The position numbers and the translations under genes were made by a program. From Watersipora subatra (Eukaryota; Bryozoa; Gymnolaemata; Cheilostomatida; Watersiporidae), in contig NC_088711.1 of NCBI RefSeq assembly GCF_963576615.1, forward strand, positions 58,632,248 to 58,696,247: DNA of 64,000 bases. Direction: 5' to 3'. Positions 42,343 to 55,123 of the stretch are shown here, piece after piece. The notes under the pieces were generated by a model. The model was not told the origin of the DNA. It was given only the letters and a program-made list of their open reading frames with translations, and did no database searches. Numbering within the stretch: position 1 is the stretch's first letter; each line of letters opens with the position of its first letter.

Positions 42343-42458
42343 TCTAAGGTTCACCTCATCTCTTCGACAGCGTTTGTCATTGGCAGGTCATTCCGCCAAC
42401 GATGTGCGGATTATAATATATTAACAGAGAACAGAATTGATGATGAAATTAGCCATCA

Positions 42459-42464
42459 AATAAA
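42459..42464 (+). terminator. PDZ gene polyadenylation signal
   Basis: AATAAA 117 bp after the PDZ gene stop codon. Confidence 0.5.
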
Positions 42465-43409
42465 AGATAGCGCTACTTTTGAACTTATCTATAGAGTTGA
42501 CTCCATTTTACCAATTTGTTTAGCTGCCAACAGACAGCAAACCTGCTCTAAAACTGGAATGTAGAATTAAATAGGCTGAATGTATGATAATTATATTTAT
42601 TGTCAGAAAATATATTTGACTGCTGGTATGGACACCAATTTATTAATCAACTGCATTATATATCTACTGAAATAATGCTTTGAATCTATCAATTTCGCTA
42701 GCGAGAACATTGATTGGAACAGTGATTCAGTTTTATCAACATATACTGGTTTGTGAAACCTGAAAGTGTACAGAACCACAGTGATGTGAGGCAAGTAAGA
42801 AAAAGGCCGTCTTGGCTTATTTGATCCAAAGTTAGTTTTGTTGGTGTGCTTATGGTTATCAAATATTTTAATACTAATTTGTTCAATTAGAAAACACGCC
42901 GTGACATGTGAACCAGCAATACCCAACATCACTGAGAATAATTCTGCGTCATTCTTGAGAAATTTAAGCTACGAAAACAAGATACAAAAAGTAGAGTATG
43001 GAGAGATATCTACAAAATCTATGAAAAATAATCATAAATGAGCAATACTATCATTGGCACCTTAGAAAGAGTTGTCTTCTCATGCTGACCAAAGCGAACT
43101 ATACAGTTGTTAGTATATGTTACCAAGAACAAACTGGTTTTAATGGATAGCTACACTACTGAACATACCAGATGAACAAAGTCTTGAAAATAAAAATATG
43201 GAAATTAATATTAGGGCAAAAAGTCTGCCATAGAATTAGATCATAAGAATGGAATTAACCACTGAGCAAATAACTTTAAGGATTATGGCTATGTCGCTGG
43301 CAACAAAACCTGATTGTAGATGACAAATCCTCACAATGTACAAACAAAATCAATCAATGATGAAATTATCAAGAAGTAAATATGAAAATATCTCCGCAAT
43401 ACATGTATA
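42465..43409. other. Convergent 3' ends of the PDZ gene and SAMD8
   Basis: This gap of under 1 kb should contain the SAMD8 3' UTR. TTTATT near 42595 and 42636 could serve as minus-strand AATAAA signals. No other feature is recognised. Confidence 0.5.
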
Positions 43410-46400
43410 TTATTCAGTCTTTTCTCTATCTCTAAATAAATGCTTAGAAATAAACCTTGGCAAACCCAACGGCCAATCATATTCGTGTGGTATCGAACCA
43501 TCCGCCTCAGACTCAAAATAGGTAAACAATGGAAACCACATCTTCCTTCTAGACGTATCATATCTCAAGCGCGCGTTGTTGTCAGCCAGTGTGTGGTAAT
43601 AGAGAAATAACCTACAAATTTAAGGAAATTCTACAATTCAAGCAAGGAAAGACAAGAACTACATTTTGTAAAAGATAAAAAAATATATGTATGATATATA
43701 TATGTACTAGCTGCGCCTCCCGGCGTACCCCAGGTGTTGAAAATCAGCTTACAAACCAAATGAGCTAGTAAGCTTACTAATTCTAAGCTAGTAAGCTAGT
43801 AATTCCAGCAAGCTAGTTAATAGGCGCTAGGCTTCTAATGGTAGTAGGCCATAACGTTTTGTCAGCATTGTTGTCCAGCTATAGCGACATTGTAATAATA
43901 GCTATAGCCAGAATGACAGACAGATGACATACATACTTTGAGAAATATATATATATAAAGATATATAATATATATGTGATATGAGATTATTCGTCTTACA
44001 GACATTGACATCCCTGTTGGTGTGAGGTAGGAAAGCATGACAGGTCAGTTAGTACAAGTATTTCTGCATTCAGGTCTCTAAGGTACACTGACAATAGCAA
44101 ACTATTGCAATGCATTAGTAGTGTAGTAGGCATTTTTTTACATTTAACTTAGTTTTACACTTATATTCATGCTTTCTGTAATTACTCGAAGTATTTATGA
44201 AAGTTTCTGGCTGTGGAACAAATTAAATGAATTGCAGTGAGTGTACATTTAGGGAAATAAGTCCTCCAACATATGGCAGTTCGAACAGATGAAACAGATC
44301 TCACAAACAGACTTTGTGAGCGGAGGTATGACACACATGCGTAAGCAACCAGTGTTGATGTAAACAAGTTGAACTTTCTGATAATTTAGCTTCATCAGCA
44401 ACCAGAACTCTGATTGGACGTAGCATCCTAAACATATCGCGTGGCTTGCCGAGCAAATTTGCCATTTCTACCAAATGCCCTTAGCCATATACCAAAACTA
44501 CATCAACAAGTTCCTCACAAATTAAATATTCTCTGATTACTGAAATTAAACGCGACTGGGCTTGAGATTTGGAAAAGTTAAAATATACATAAGCTAGTAA
44601 AAACCAATTAATAGCTAAAGAGAATCTATGAATACCTCGTAGTTAGATAAAAGGCAATGAAGACATCAATAGAGTAATGCTCATGTCCTGCCATGACGAA
44701 GAATATTCCAAATAGAGCGAGGATCCAGCATAGAGTTTTCACTATAGGATACCTTTTGTCTGAGTCTACAATCAAACACCCTACTCATGTTAGTAGTCTG
44801 AGTCTACAATCAAACACGCTACTCATGTTAGTAGTCTGAGTCTACAATCAAACACACTACTCATGTTAGTAGTCTGAGTCTACAATCAAACACGCTACTC
44901 ATGTTAGTAGTCCGAGTCTACAATCAAACACACTACTCATGTTAGTAGTCCGAGTCTACAATCAAACACACTACTCATGTTAGTAGACTGAGTCTACAAT
45001 CAAACACACTACTCATGTTAGTAGCCTGAGTCTACAATCAAACACACTACTCATGTTAGTACTCTGAGTTTACAATCAAACACCCTACTCATGTTAGTAG
45101 TCTGAGTCTACAATCAAACACTCTACTCATGTTAGTAGTCTGAGTTTACAATCAAACACACTACTCATGTTAGTAGCCTGAGTCTACAATCAAACGCCCT
45201 ACTCATGTTAATAGTCAGAGTCTACAATCAAACACTCTACTCATGTTAGTAGAATGAAATACATCTGTCAAATTCAATAGACTCAACAAAGTGTCTAAAA
45301 ATTAAAAGTTCACATAGAGAGAACATGTGTTCTACAGAAATGACTGGATTAATAAATGAAGCTGTGCCTTAAAAGGACACACAATACCTCAACACTGAAT
45401 CACCTTTGTGGCAACTCTAACGTCTCAAATGTATCTATAGAAACACAGACTGTGTATAATAAAGGACAGTGAATATGCAAGTAGAGGTTTATGACATATA
45501 CATACATTCATCAATAAATAGACTGACGAGGGTGAGGAGAGTTGTGTGCCCACTGAACATATAGTCTCCACAGTAACGCACCCCATTCAATGCCATTCCA
45601 CCACAGCAGACTATGTCCCAAGCTCTCTTTAGTTTAGAGTACAGGTCTGGATCCGACTGCAGAACACCACATCACGCACTGGTAACCTGGGTCCCACTAA
45701 CCCTAACAATAAGGGTGATAAACAAATATTTAAAACTAACACTATTTATATTAAATAAAACTAGTACCATTCTCATTTGCCATGAGAGATCGTCAAGTGT
45801 GTCGATAAAACACAGAGAGTAACTATGTGCACAATTATTTGGGAATGTATATTGCGGCTGACTAGTGTAGATGTTTCCGCATCGGGCAAGTTGGCCGAAT
45901 GTCTCGAGGTTGAATCCTGCACGAAGCAATATTTTTTCCCGGCCTCAAACCTTGGCCTCGGACAGGCAGACGAACATGGCTCTTATTATAGTAAAGATTA
46001 TACAGGATAAGACAATTGTCTAAAGTCAAATGAAACATGATGCTTGTGATGTACAGCTATGGAATTCATGTACACAGTCAGCTACAATGACATTATAACG
46101 TTGCAACTTGTGTAGGAAGAGACCCAGCTTGATCAGTTCTGAAAACTCAGTGAATGATGCAAGATCTAAGGATGACCTTATGACCTTGCAAAATATGATC
46201 AAATGAAGATGACGGGGTAGAATGGTCACTAGCAAATATATTAAAAGAAACAATAGACAAGGACTTCTATATTCTCATTACTCACAGGTAGTGATTTTGA
46301 ACAATGATGTGGTGCGAAGGCAAGTGGTAAAGATATCATCACTGAGCTATGCATAGCCATAAATTTCCAATTTAATTTTCTATCATGTGTTATATGAGTG

Positions 46401-49400
46401 CTAATGATTGCTGATGTTACAAGAGAAGTTCAGATTTGTATCCTACTCACTGCTCCTCCATAAACCAAGTTTATATTAATTGACATTGCTAGGATTTTCA
46501 CAAAATTTTATTACAGTTTAATCTAAACATACAAAGTTAATCTATTTTGATATTTTCTTTTAAAGTTGAAGCATTCGTTTGTTGAAGCAAATACTCTTAT
46601 ATGAGTGTACTGTATTAGTGTACCGTACTCTTATATGAGTGTACTGTATTAGTGTACCGTACTCTTATATGAGTGTACTGTATTAGTGTACCGTACTCTT
46701 ATATGAGTGTACTGTATTAGTGTACCGTACTCTTATATGAGTGTACTGTATTAGTGTACCGTACTCTTATATGAGTGTACTGTATTAGTGTACCGTACTC
46801 TTATATGAGTGTACTGTATTAGTGTACCGTACTCTTATATGAGTGTACTGTATTAGTGTACCGTACTCTTATATGAGTGTACTGTATTAGTGTACCGTAC
46901 TCTTATATGAGTGTACTGTATTAGTGTACCGTACTCTTATATGAGTGTACTGTATTAGTGTACCGTACTCTTATATGAGTGTACTGTATTAGTGTACCGT
47001 ACTCTTATATGAGTGTACTGTATTAGTGTACCGTACTCTTATATGAGTGTACTGTATTAGTGTACCGTACTCTTATATGAGTGTACTGTATTAGTGTACC
47101 GTACTCTTATATGAGTGTACTGTATTAGTGTACCGTACTCTTATATGAGTGTACTGTATTAGTGTACCGTACTCTTATATGAGTGTACTGTATTAGTGTA
47201 CCGTACTCTTATATGAGTGTACTGTATTAGTGTACCGTACTCTTATATGAGTGTACTGTATTAGTGTACCGTACTCTTATATGAGTGTACTGTATTAGTG
47301 TACCGTACTCTTATATGAGTGTACTGTATTAGTGTACCGTACTCTTATATGAGTGTACTGTATTAGTTCAGTCTGTTTCAGAGCCCAAAACTAAGGGGGA
47401 AAATCTAGTGATTGAACAAAGCGTCTAAACAGATGCATTACATTAAATTGCATCAGTAAAGTGAAATGAGGTTTTCATTATTACTTATCCTAGAGACCTA
47501 CAAGTTACAATGTAGGCTCAGTAATATGTAAATTCAGTGGCAGAGTAGATATTAGGAATATGCGATGTAATTTGTTCTAATGTACAATAGAATGTGCTTT
47601 TATTAACTAAATTCATCTAGTTTTTTCCTTATTTTTACATTTTATGTTGTATCTCCACCAACTTTTTTACTTTTACTAAATTGCATTGATTTGAGAAATT
47701 TCAGATGTAGTGTATCGCGAACTACTTGGAATGCCAAAACAATTTGCTCACAATTGATGTTGTATATTGAGAAATTCGTATTTAAAAGTAATCGTAAGTT
47801 GAGGTTTGATTGTAGCAGGAAGCTTCTAAAAATGGATTTGCCTGCTCTACAAAGGTTAAGTGTTTGCTCTGTTTGTGCCCTTGTATTAGTAGAAAACCCA
47901 AGCTTGCTTCTATGATGACAGAATAGAAGTAAGAGAATCAAGGATGACCGATACATTTGCTCGAAAGTATCACTATTTAAAAGTCACAGACAAACTGGAA
48001 CCTTTATATTTAGCTTGAGAACTAGCTTTATGTATTACAACTGTCATCAGTAACTAATAGTATTGATATTAATGACCAGTAGTAACTAGTATTCATCAGC
48101 AGTAGTTAGTAATTGCAGTAACTCATAATTGACTAGCAGTCGCTAGTACTGGTCAGCGGTCACTAGTACTGGTCAGCGGTGGCTAGTACTGGTCAGCAGT
48201 CGCTAGTACTGGTCAGCGGTGGCTATTACTGGTGAGCGGTGGCTAGTACTGGTTAGCAGTAGCTAGTACTGGTCAGCAGTAGCTAGTACTAGTCAGCAGT
48301 AGCTAGTAGTGGTCAGCAGTAGCTAGTACTGGTCAGCAGTAGCTAGTAATGGTCAGCAGTAGCCAGTACTGGTCAGCAGTAGTGAGTACTGGTCAACAGT
48401 AGCTAGTACTGGTCAGCAGTAGGTAGTACTGGTCAGCGGTAGTTAGTACTGGTCAACAGTAGCTAGTACTGGTCAGCGGTAGTTAGTACTGGTCAGCAGT
48501 AGCTAGTAATGGTCAGCAGTAGCTAGTACTGTCAGCAGTAGTTGGTACTGGTCAACAGTAGCTAGTACTGGTCAGCAGTAGCTAGTACTGGTCAGCAGTG
48601 GCTAGTACTGGTCAGCAGTGGCTAGTAGTGGTCAGCAGTAGCTAGTACTGGTCAAAAGTAGTTAGTACTGGTCAACAGTAGCTAGTACTGGTCAGCAGTG
48701 GCTAGTACTAGTCAGCAGTAGCTAGCACTCGCCAACAATTACAAGCAGCTAGAATTACGTAGTCCATTGTTCCTCATACCTAATATTAGTTGAGAACAGG
48801 CAATAGCAATCTCTCCCTAGCAGGCACTACATGTACTAATATTAGTTGAGAACAGGCAATAGCAATCTCTCCCTAGCAGGCACTACATGTACTAATATTA
48901 GTTGAGAACAGGCGATAGCAATCTCTCCCTAGCAGGCACTACATGTACTAATATTAGTTGAGAACAGGCAATAGCAATCTCTCCCTAGCAGGCACTACAT
49001 GTACTAATATTAGTTGAGAACAGGCGATAGCAATCTCTCCCTAGCAGGCACTACATGTACTAATAAAAAAACTTACATAGCGATAACACTGAAAAGTGCG
49101 ACAAGGTACAGAGAGGGATGTGATGAGCATGCAGATTCCTCTCAGCAGAAATAAAGTTCCAACCAATGAGCAGTAGCGTCTTAGTATTATGAACCTGAAC
49201 AAACAAAAATCCGGCGAATGAGCTGTCATGTCTAAATGAGTCAGTTTTAACGCGAAACCACATCATAGAGAGATTTAACTGAATTTACACCAGTCCATAC
49301 TGTTTAAAGCAAATTATATCATGAGACAAGCAACAAAAAATAGTAAAGTAAATTATGTGTATTAAAAAAAATGCTCATATTGCATAACACTGTTCTGTAA

Positions 49401-52400
49401 TGTGAATTGGCAAGATGTTGGTGTCTGATATAAGGTGTAGTGTTTTCTTTCGGGAGGCAGGAATGAAATAGACTCTTTGGCTATTATGCTGCAAGGCTCA
49501 ACTTCAAGATATTCATTTATAAGAACAACTGAATAACAGGTTGTCCATAATGTCTTACATGAAAAAGCAGCAGTTTTATTGGAAATAGGAAACTTCTTAC
49601 AAATAGAAAAGTTCCAACGAATGCAACATAACACTCAACATGGTTTTTCGAATAAAATTTCCTTGCTATTGTAAATAGATAATGGAAATGAATGTAGACC
49701 TTATTTGGTGCAGGTGATCCATTGAGGCACCGAAAATATAACTTAAATATAAAATTTAGCTTGTGATTATACATGTAGATCTATTAAGATTTTAGAATTT
49801 AGCTTGTGATTATACATGTAGATCTATTTAGATTTTAGAATTTAGCTTGTGATTATACATGTAGATCTATTTAGATTTTAGAATTTAGCTTGTGATTATA
49901 CATGTAGATCTATTTAGATTTTAGAATTTAGCTTGTGATTATACATGTAGATCTATTTAGATTTTAGAATTTAGCTTGTGATTATACATGTAGATCTATT
50001 TAGATTTTAGAATTTAGCTTGTGATTATACATGTAGATCTATTAAGATTTTAGAATTTAGCTTGTGATTATACATGTAGATCTATTTAGATTTTAGAATT
50101 TAGCTTGTGATTATACATGTAGATCTATTTAGATTTTAGAATTTAGCTTGTGATTATACATGTAGATCTATTTAGATTTTAGAATTTAGCTTGTGATTAT
50201 ACATATAGATCTATTTAGATTTTAGAATTTAGCTTGTGATTATACATGTAGATCTATTTAGATTTTAGAATTTAGCTTGTGATTATACATGTAGATCTAT
50301 TTAGATTTTAGAATTTAGCTTGTGATTATACATGTAGATCTATTTAGATTTTAGAATTTAGCTTGTGATTATACATGTAGATCTATTTAGATTTTAGAAT
50401 TTAGCTTGTGATTATACATGTAGATCTATTTAGATTTTAGAATTTAGCTTGTGATTATACATGTAGATTTATTTAGATTTTAGAATTTAGCTTGTGATTA
50501 TACATGTAGATCTATTTAGATTTTAGAATTTAGCTTGTGATTATACATATAGATCTATTTAGATTTTAGAATTTAGCTTGTGATTATACATGTAGATCTA
50601 TTTAGATTTTAGAATTTAGCTTGTGATTATACATGTAGATCTATTTAGATTTTAGAATTTAGCTTGTGATTATACATGTAGATCTATTTAGATTTTAGAA
50701 TTTAGCTTGTGATTATACATGTAGATCTATTTAGATTTTAGAATAATGGATGTTGGCTGTTGGTAACAATGGGTTAGCTATTGTAGGCAAATATTGGAAC
50801 TCTATACAACCAAACATCATTGAATCTGAATATAAGAATGTATTCAAACTCAATGCATTCTAATATTTGCTTCATGTGCCTAAATTGTAATATAATTGTA
50901 ATATATTGGAGCAAATATTCCCATAAGAATACAGTATATTTTAATTCTCAATCCAAAGCTTGAAAAACCATGATAAATACTTCACGTAATTATATACATG
51001 TATAGCATTAAAACAAATGTATTATATACAACTATAAAAAACCAAATAAAAAAAACTAAACAAAGATTTTTTTGTTACTTTAAAGATAGAAATGTAGACT
51101 TGGCAATACATGAGGCAGGCAAAAGCTGATTACATGGAGCTGCTTGCTCTTTTATATGATAGAAACTTTTCCGTCACGGATTATAGTCAACTGTACAGCC
51201 AACGTTGACAATGGTTTGCGCAGAAGATGCAGAAGCAATTTCGAGTAGAATGTCTTTCATTGGCAACAAAAATTATAGCAGGATTGAAAACTGCAGACCA
51301 GAAAGTATATCGTGAAGGAGTATTGTAAGAATCCTGTGGCAACAGCAAAGTCTGGTCAAGGCCAAGACGATTGCATAGCCCTTAAAAAAGGCGATTGTCT
51401 AATATTTCGACTCAGTATTTGCACCAAAGACCATTATAGCTATACAACACAATGGTACATACTCACCGGTGCTTGTGGGTTATAGCTATATAACACAATG
51501 GTACATACTCACCAGTGCTGGTGGGTTATAGCTATATATCACAATGGTACATACTCACCAGTGCTTGTGGGTTATAGCTATATAACACAATGGTACATAC
51601 TCACCAGTGCTTGTGGGTTATAGCTATATATCACAATGGTACATACTCACCGGTGCTTGTGGGTGAAGACAACAAAACCAAAGACAGCGAAAAGGGTGAG
51701 AGCGATGTACTCGGCTGCGTGAAAAGCCCACGGAACAAAGGGTAAAATGTCAAGGAACAAGTCTGGCAGGGGAGGATAAGTCTCCATGTCAGGGACCCTC
51801 TCATTGACTATGGTCATGATGACAGCGCACAAGTACATGACAGCGGATGAGTAACACGCAGCAACACACATCTTGAACTTCTGTGGAATGACAGAAGCAT
51901 GAACTTAGCATAACTGTAGAAATACCGAACGTTTCCAAGTGTACATCTTCACTACATACTTCAGCAACAGTAGACTTAGGCCTATAAGGCTATAGTTTTT
52001 AAAAACTGATCAACGAGCTCATGTTATAGTCCAACGTTGACATATCGGGCTAATCCATACTAATATTTGCTTCATAAGACATGACAGTTGTGCAGGTCAA
52101 TCTTGACCTACGAACATATCTACATTCAAGTTGAACAACTATTTGACTTGAAGCAGAGCAGCTTATAACATATCACATCCAAAATTTCTCGAAAATTGCA
52201 GTTATGTAAGTAAGTACACACGTATACAGTTATCCTTCAGATATCTGGATTCTACAAAAGCTCTAATAATATTAAACAGTGTATTCCTTTTTAAGTTATG
52301 AATCTAAAGGAGACCAGTGAAAGTACTAGCAACAATGCAGAAGGAAAAAGGCGATGCTTTTCTCAGAATTAAAACAAACAAAGAATAAACAAACAAGACA

Positions 52401-54848
52401 AGCATTTCTGTGTCAATTCCTTGAAGAATCTCCAACCTTGACTAGAGGTTACGGTGAAGAAGAAGATGTAATTGATGCAAAGAAACATAATTAGTGATGC
52501 GAGAGATGCTGACCGAGATAATTTAAGGTACTAATAAGAAAATTCAATATAAAAGTTGACTGAGTCTAATTTAAACTTCTTACGTATCTCTATTCTGATC
52601 TCTACCTTCATATTGAGGTTATATTGTGTCTCCAAGGCTACACCTTTAGTGAAAAGTCGAAAAGACAATAGAAGCCTTTTTGATCACTTTTCAATTAATA
52701 TACTTGAGTTTCTTGCTTTCAGTTGTTACATAGTAGTATATATGTATAATTATATACATCCCAATACCTGATATTTTTCCTTTAGTTTTTGAAGATGTAA
52801 AACGAATTAAATAAACACAATGCCTTCATAAATTAGAACCCTTGCTTCAGCATACAACTGTCTCGACCTAATTACGAAGCCAATATCAAAAGCTGATAAA
52901 CTTTGTATGTCGAGGTTTGACTGTATGTTGATATAATTCGTTTTTATAAATAATCGTTCATATAAATTAATGTAATTCATATTCTTTTTATTACCTTTAC
53001 ACGTTATTTTTAATTTCTACCTGCATTTTTACTTTTACTTACCAAGTTTTAATGTTTCAAGAGATTTTGTATGTTAAAAACAATTTCTCATGATGAGACA
53101 AATATTTGTTCAGACTTTACATCGCAAATTAAAACATTTGTATGCAGGGGTGTCAGATGTTGAGAGTTGAAATACGGCCAACACTACGGCAAAAACACAG
53201 CTATATCAACTTTATATTGAACTAATAAAGCTTTGTTATATCTCATCTTATTATATACAAACTGCATTGCAGTTTCAAGCAAACTGAGTATTATCCCAAT
53301 GGTACCACCCAGAATAAGTTGACTTCAACGTAACCGTGTACCTCAGGCTTAAGGTTTGTTGAATACCTCCTCCTATTACTTTCTGTATAAGACGAGCTCG
53401 AGTTGAACTTTTCGGTGTTGGAAGATTGAGACGTGACAGATGATTGAAGTTTGATTGGGCAATCTGCATCTACGCGGAAGCGATTTCTTGAGGGGACGAG
53501 TTTGTCAATAGCACCAATTATTCGCTTGATGTCTCCAAGTTTTTCCATGCTCACAGGAGGCCGCCTGTACAAGATGATAGCGCAAGACTATTTCAACACT
53601 AGCAAACATGTCTACCATGAAGTACACAAACCCGTCTGCCTATTAATTTGTTCTAATAATAAATTAGTAAATATAAATAAAAAACCAGTGTGCCCTGAGA
53701 GATTGTCATGTGTAATAAGTATGTGCACAATTATTCTTAGATGTGAAAAGGTGGAGTGGAGCAGTGGTAGTGCGCTTGTCTTCAACTCCGAACACCTGGG
53801 TTCAATTCCCATACTAAGCAATCCTTTTTCCTAATGCCCTTAGCATGACTTCGGACAAACAGCTGGACCCGGCTCTAATTATAGTAAAAATTACATTGAG
53901 AATAGCAAGCGGTATATGAAATTTTATGAGCAAGCTGATACACCAACTCTTAAAACATCAGTGTGCTGGCACTGTAGTGATGATCAAACGAGAAATATTT
54001 GACATAATAGTCACCATTAACTTTCGCTAGCTTGTCACAGTCATAAAACAATTCTGTAAAAAATATCTGGTGTGTTTAAAGATATAACTCACGGTAATGT
54101 TTATTTCCAAAACACAATAACAAATGTACGATGTAACTCAATGCCAAACAATTGCTATCAAATGAAACTATTTAACAAAAGCTTGTTTCTTGGGAGGTTT
54201 TACATGTACGTTTCATTACAAAGCTGACCATTGAAAACTTACACGCAAAAGATCTAAAACAGAAAAAAAATTAAATTAAAACTTGCGAAAGAGCTATGAT
54301 ATCACTTTCACGTTCTGGAAAGTTCTGAAACTTTCTCAAAAACAACATCTGCTAATTATGGCTAACCAGCGTTTCTTGGCTCTAATATCAACTCACGCCG
54401 AGGCAAGGACTTTATTAGTTTAGCCACACTCATGTTTATATCCACATAGCAAGTAGCAAGCACATAGCAAGCAGAGTAGCTAGACCCATGCACCAAGAAG
54501 GAAAATCTGCCACTGACCTGAGGTCATCCTCTGTGAGCCTCACCAAAGTGTATCCATCAATATCATTTCTCAGAAAATAATATTCACACAAACTAAAGCC
54601 TCTGGAATGAAGCCACTTCACGACTGTGTCCGTGCTCCATAACTCAACCTCACTTACAGAGACATAGACTTCCTGTAGAACACGCAACAACACTGATAAT
54701 CAACAAAATCAATTACTCGTTCCTAGTGATTGATGTGTACAAAGATGAAGCGCGTGGTACTGTCGTCTTCTGCTACATTCAAACCTTTACACCTGACCAC
54801 CTCTACCTGGGAAACTTTGGACATGTGGCATAAACATTGAGCAGACAT
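43410..54848 (-). CDS. SAMD8: SAMD8/SMSr, SAM-domain ceramide phosphoethanolamine synthase
   Basis: Minus-strand exons: 54848-54807 (tentative start exon), 54672-54518, 53564-53342, 51880-51651, 49194-49077, 45656-45506, 44765-44636 and 43611-43410, total 416 residues (human 415). The N-terminal SAM domain (STDTVVKWLHSRGF through LGDIKRIIGAI) is followed by a Ser-rich linker and six predicted membrane spans. Sphingomyelin-synthase family motifs are all present: PPLPDLFLDILPFVPWAF, RRYCSLVGTLFLLR, CGDYMFSGHT and HEHYSIDVFIAFYLTTR, supplying the His, His and Asp catalytic residues. SMSr makes ceramide phosphoethanolamine in the ER and restrains ceramide levels. Exon 3 joins correctly only if the GTACAC donor at 53341 is used, restoring the family's LxPE-x-[FW]-K junction. 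Five of the introns are rich in minisatellites, two of them built on splice sites. The start exon rests on phase and an open ATG only. Confidence 0.93.
44759..45252 (-). repeat. 38-bp minisatellite of iterated 3' splice sites, SAMD8
   Basis: Thirteen copies, read on the transcript strand. Each has TACTAAC (a perfect branch-point consensus), about 20 nt of spacer, TTTGATTGTAG and then ACTCAGAC. The copy nearest the exon supplies the functional acceptor, with the exon starting at 44765. The equivalent AG junction recurs every 38 bp, up to 45221. Units differ by a few substitutions. The host intron is only about 740 bp, so the array makes up most of it. Confidence 0.93.
45782..46006 (+). repeat. 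SINE copy 2
   Basis: The head is gagagatcgtcaagtgtg, then atgtgcacaattatt. The B-box-like part is gaggttgaatcctgc (45908-45922), then the tail ggacaggcagacgaacatgg and cttattatagtaaagatt. It shares head and tail with copies 1 and 3. Confidence 0.6.
46593..47367. repeat. 34-bp minisatellite, essentially identical copies
   Basis: Twenty-two full copies plus 27 bp of actcttatatgagtgtactg + tattagtgtaccgt, with no visible differences between copies. It lies in the 3.4-kb SAMD8 intron between 45656 and 49077. Confidence 0.97.
48131..48730. repeat. 20-bp minisatellite, diverged copies
   Basis: About 30 copies of ctagtactggtcagcagtag with frequent single substitutions. It is in the same SAMD8 intron as the 34-bp array. 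Confidence 0.95.
48780..49063. repeat. 56-bp minisatellite next to a SAMD8 donor
   Basis: Five copies of a 56-bp unit beginning ctaatattagttgagaacag, with only an a/g alternation. The array ends 12 bp from the 5' splice site at 49076, but the units do not contain the splice site. Confidence 0.95.
49752..50745. repeat. 43-bp minisatellite in SAMD8 intron
   Basis: About 23 copies of a unit starting gaatttagcttgtgattata, nearly identical, with rare substitutions in gatctattt(a)agat. AT-rich. Confidence 0.97.
51432..51660 (-). repeat. 46-bp minisatellite of iterated 5' splice sites, SAMD8
   Basis: Five units, read on the transcript strand. Each has about 12 nt of exon end (CCCACAAGCACCG) followed by GTGAGTATGTACC. 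The functional junction is 51651/51650, and equivalents occur at 51605, 51559, 51513 and 51467. Three downstream copies carry CACTG and one carries CACCG before the GT. Use of any downstream donor would read into an immediate in-frame TGA. Confidence 0.93.
52838..52935. mobile_element. Small pogo/Tigger-like terminal repeat fragment
   Basis: The segment ends gtatgtcgaggtttgactg followed by TA, a pogo-type terminus. A weak partner (catacaactgtctcgac) lies 80 bp upstream. It is probably a short MITE remnant in the SAMD8 intron. Confidence 0.35.
53696..53892 (+). repeat. SINE copy 3, with tRNA-like head
   Basis: The head is tgagagattgtcatgtg, then gtgcacaattatt. An A-box-like gtggagcagtggtagtgcg (53753-53771) and a B-box ggttcaattcc (53799-53809) give the clearest tRNA derivation of the three copies. 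The tail ends ggctctaattatagtaaaaa. It overlaps the SAMD8 intron between the SAM exon and the next exon. Confidence 0.65.
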
Positions 54849-55123
54849 ATACGAAGTACCATCTTTCCCAAATAATAAGATAGGGCTTATATTAATTTTC
54901 TTCCTAAACATGACATGGGAGATTACTTTCGAGGAACGTTTTATTTTCATAGATTAAGAGATAGCATATGAAGTGCAACTTACGAGATTTCTAAATATAC
55001 AGAAATTAATAAACATGGCCCACATTCACTTAATCTTAGCGTGTTTTTAAAAAAAACGAGTCATGTCAGTCTTCTCAGAAATTTTTTTTCTTATTTTAGG
55101 TTGGTCTGTTCGCCTGTCCTTAA

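Noticed and set aside
46593-47367. Regular array resembling a CRISPR
   Set aside because: Units are contiguous with no spacers, in a eukaryotic intron; it is a minisatellite.
51881-53341. A missing small exon in SAMD8
   Set aside because: The apparent phase conflict disappears if the GTACAC donor at 53341 is used instead of GTATTC at 53366; the junction then matches the family.
54723-54950. A separate small gene next to SAMD8
   Set aside because: More simply, part of it (54848-54807) serves as the SAMD8 start exon; the rest has no support.
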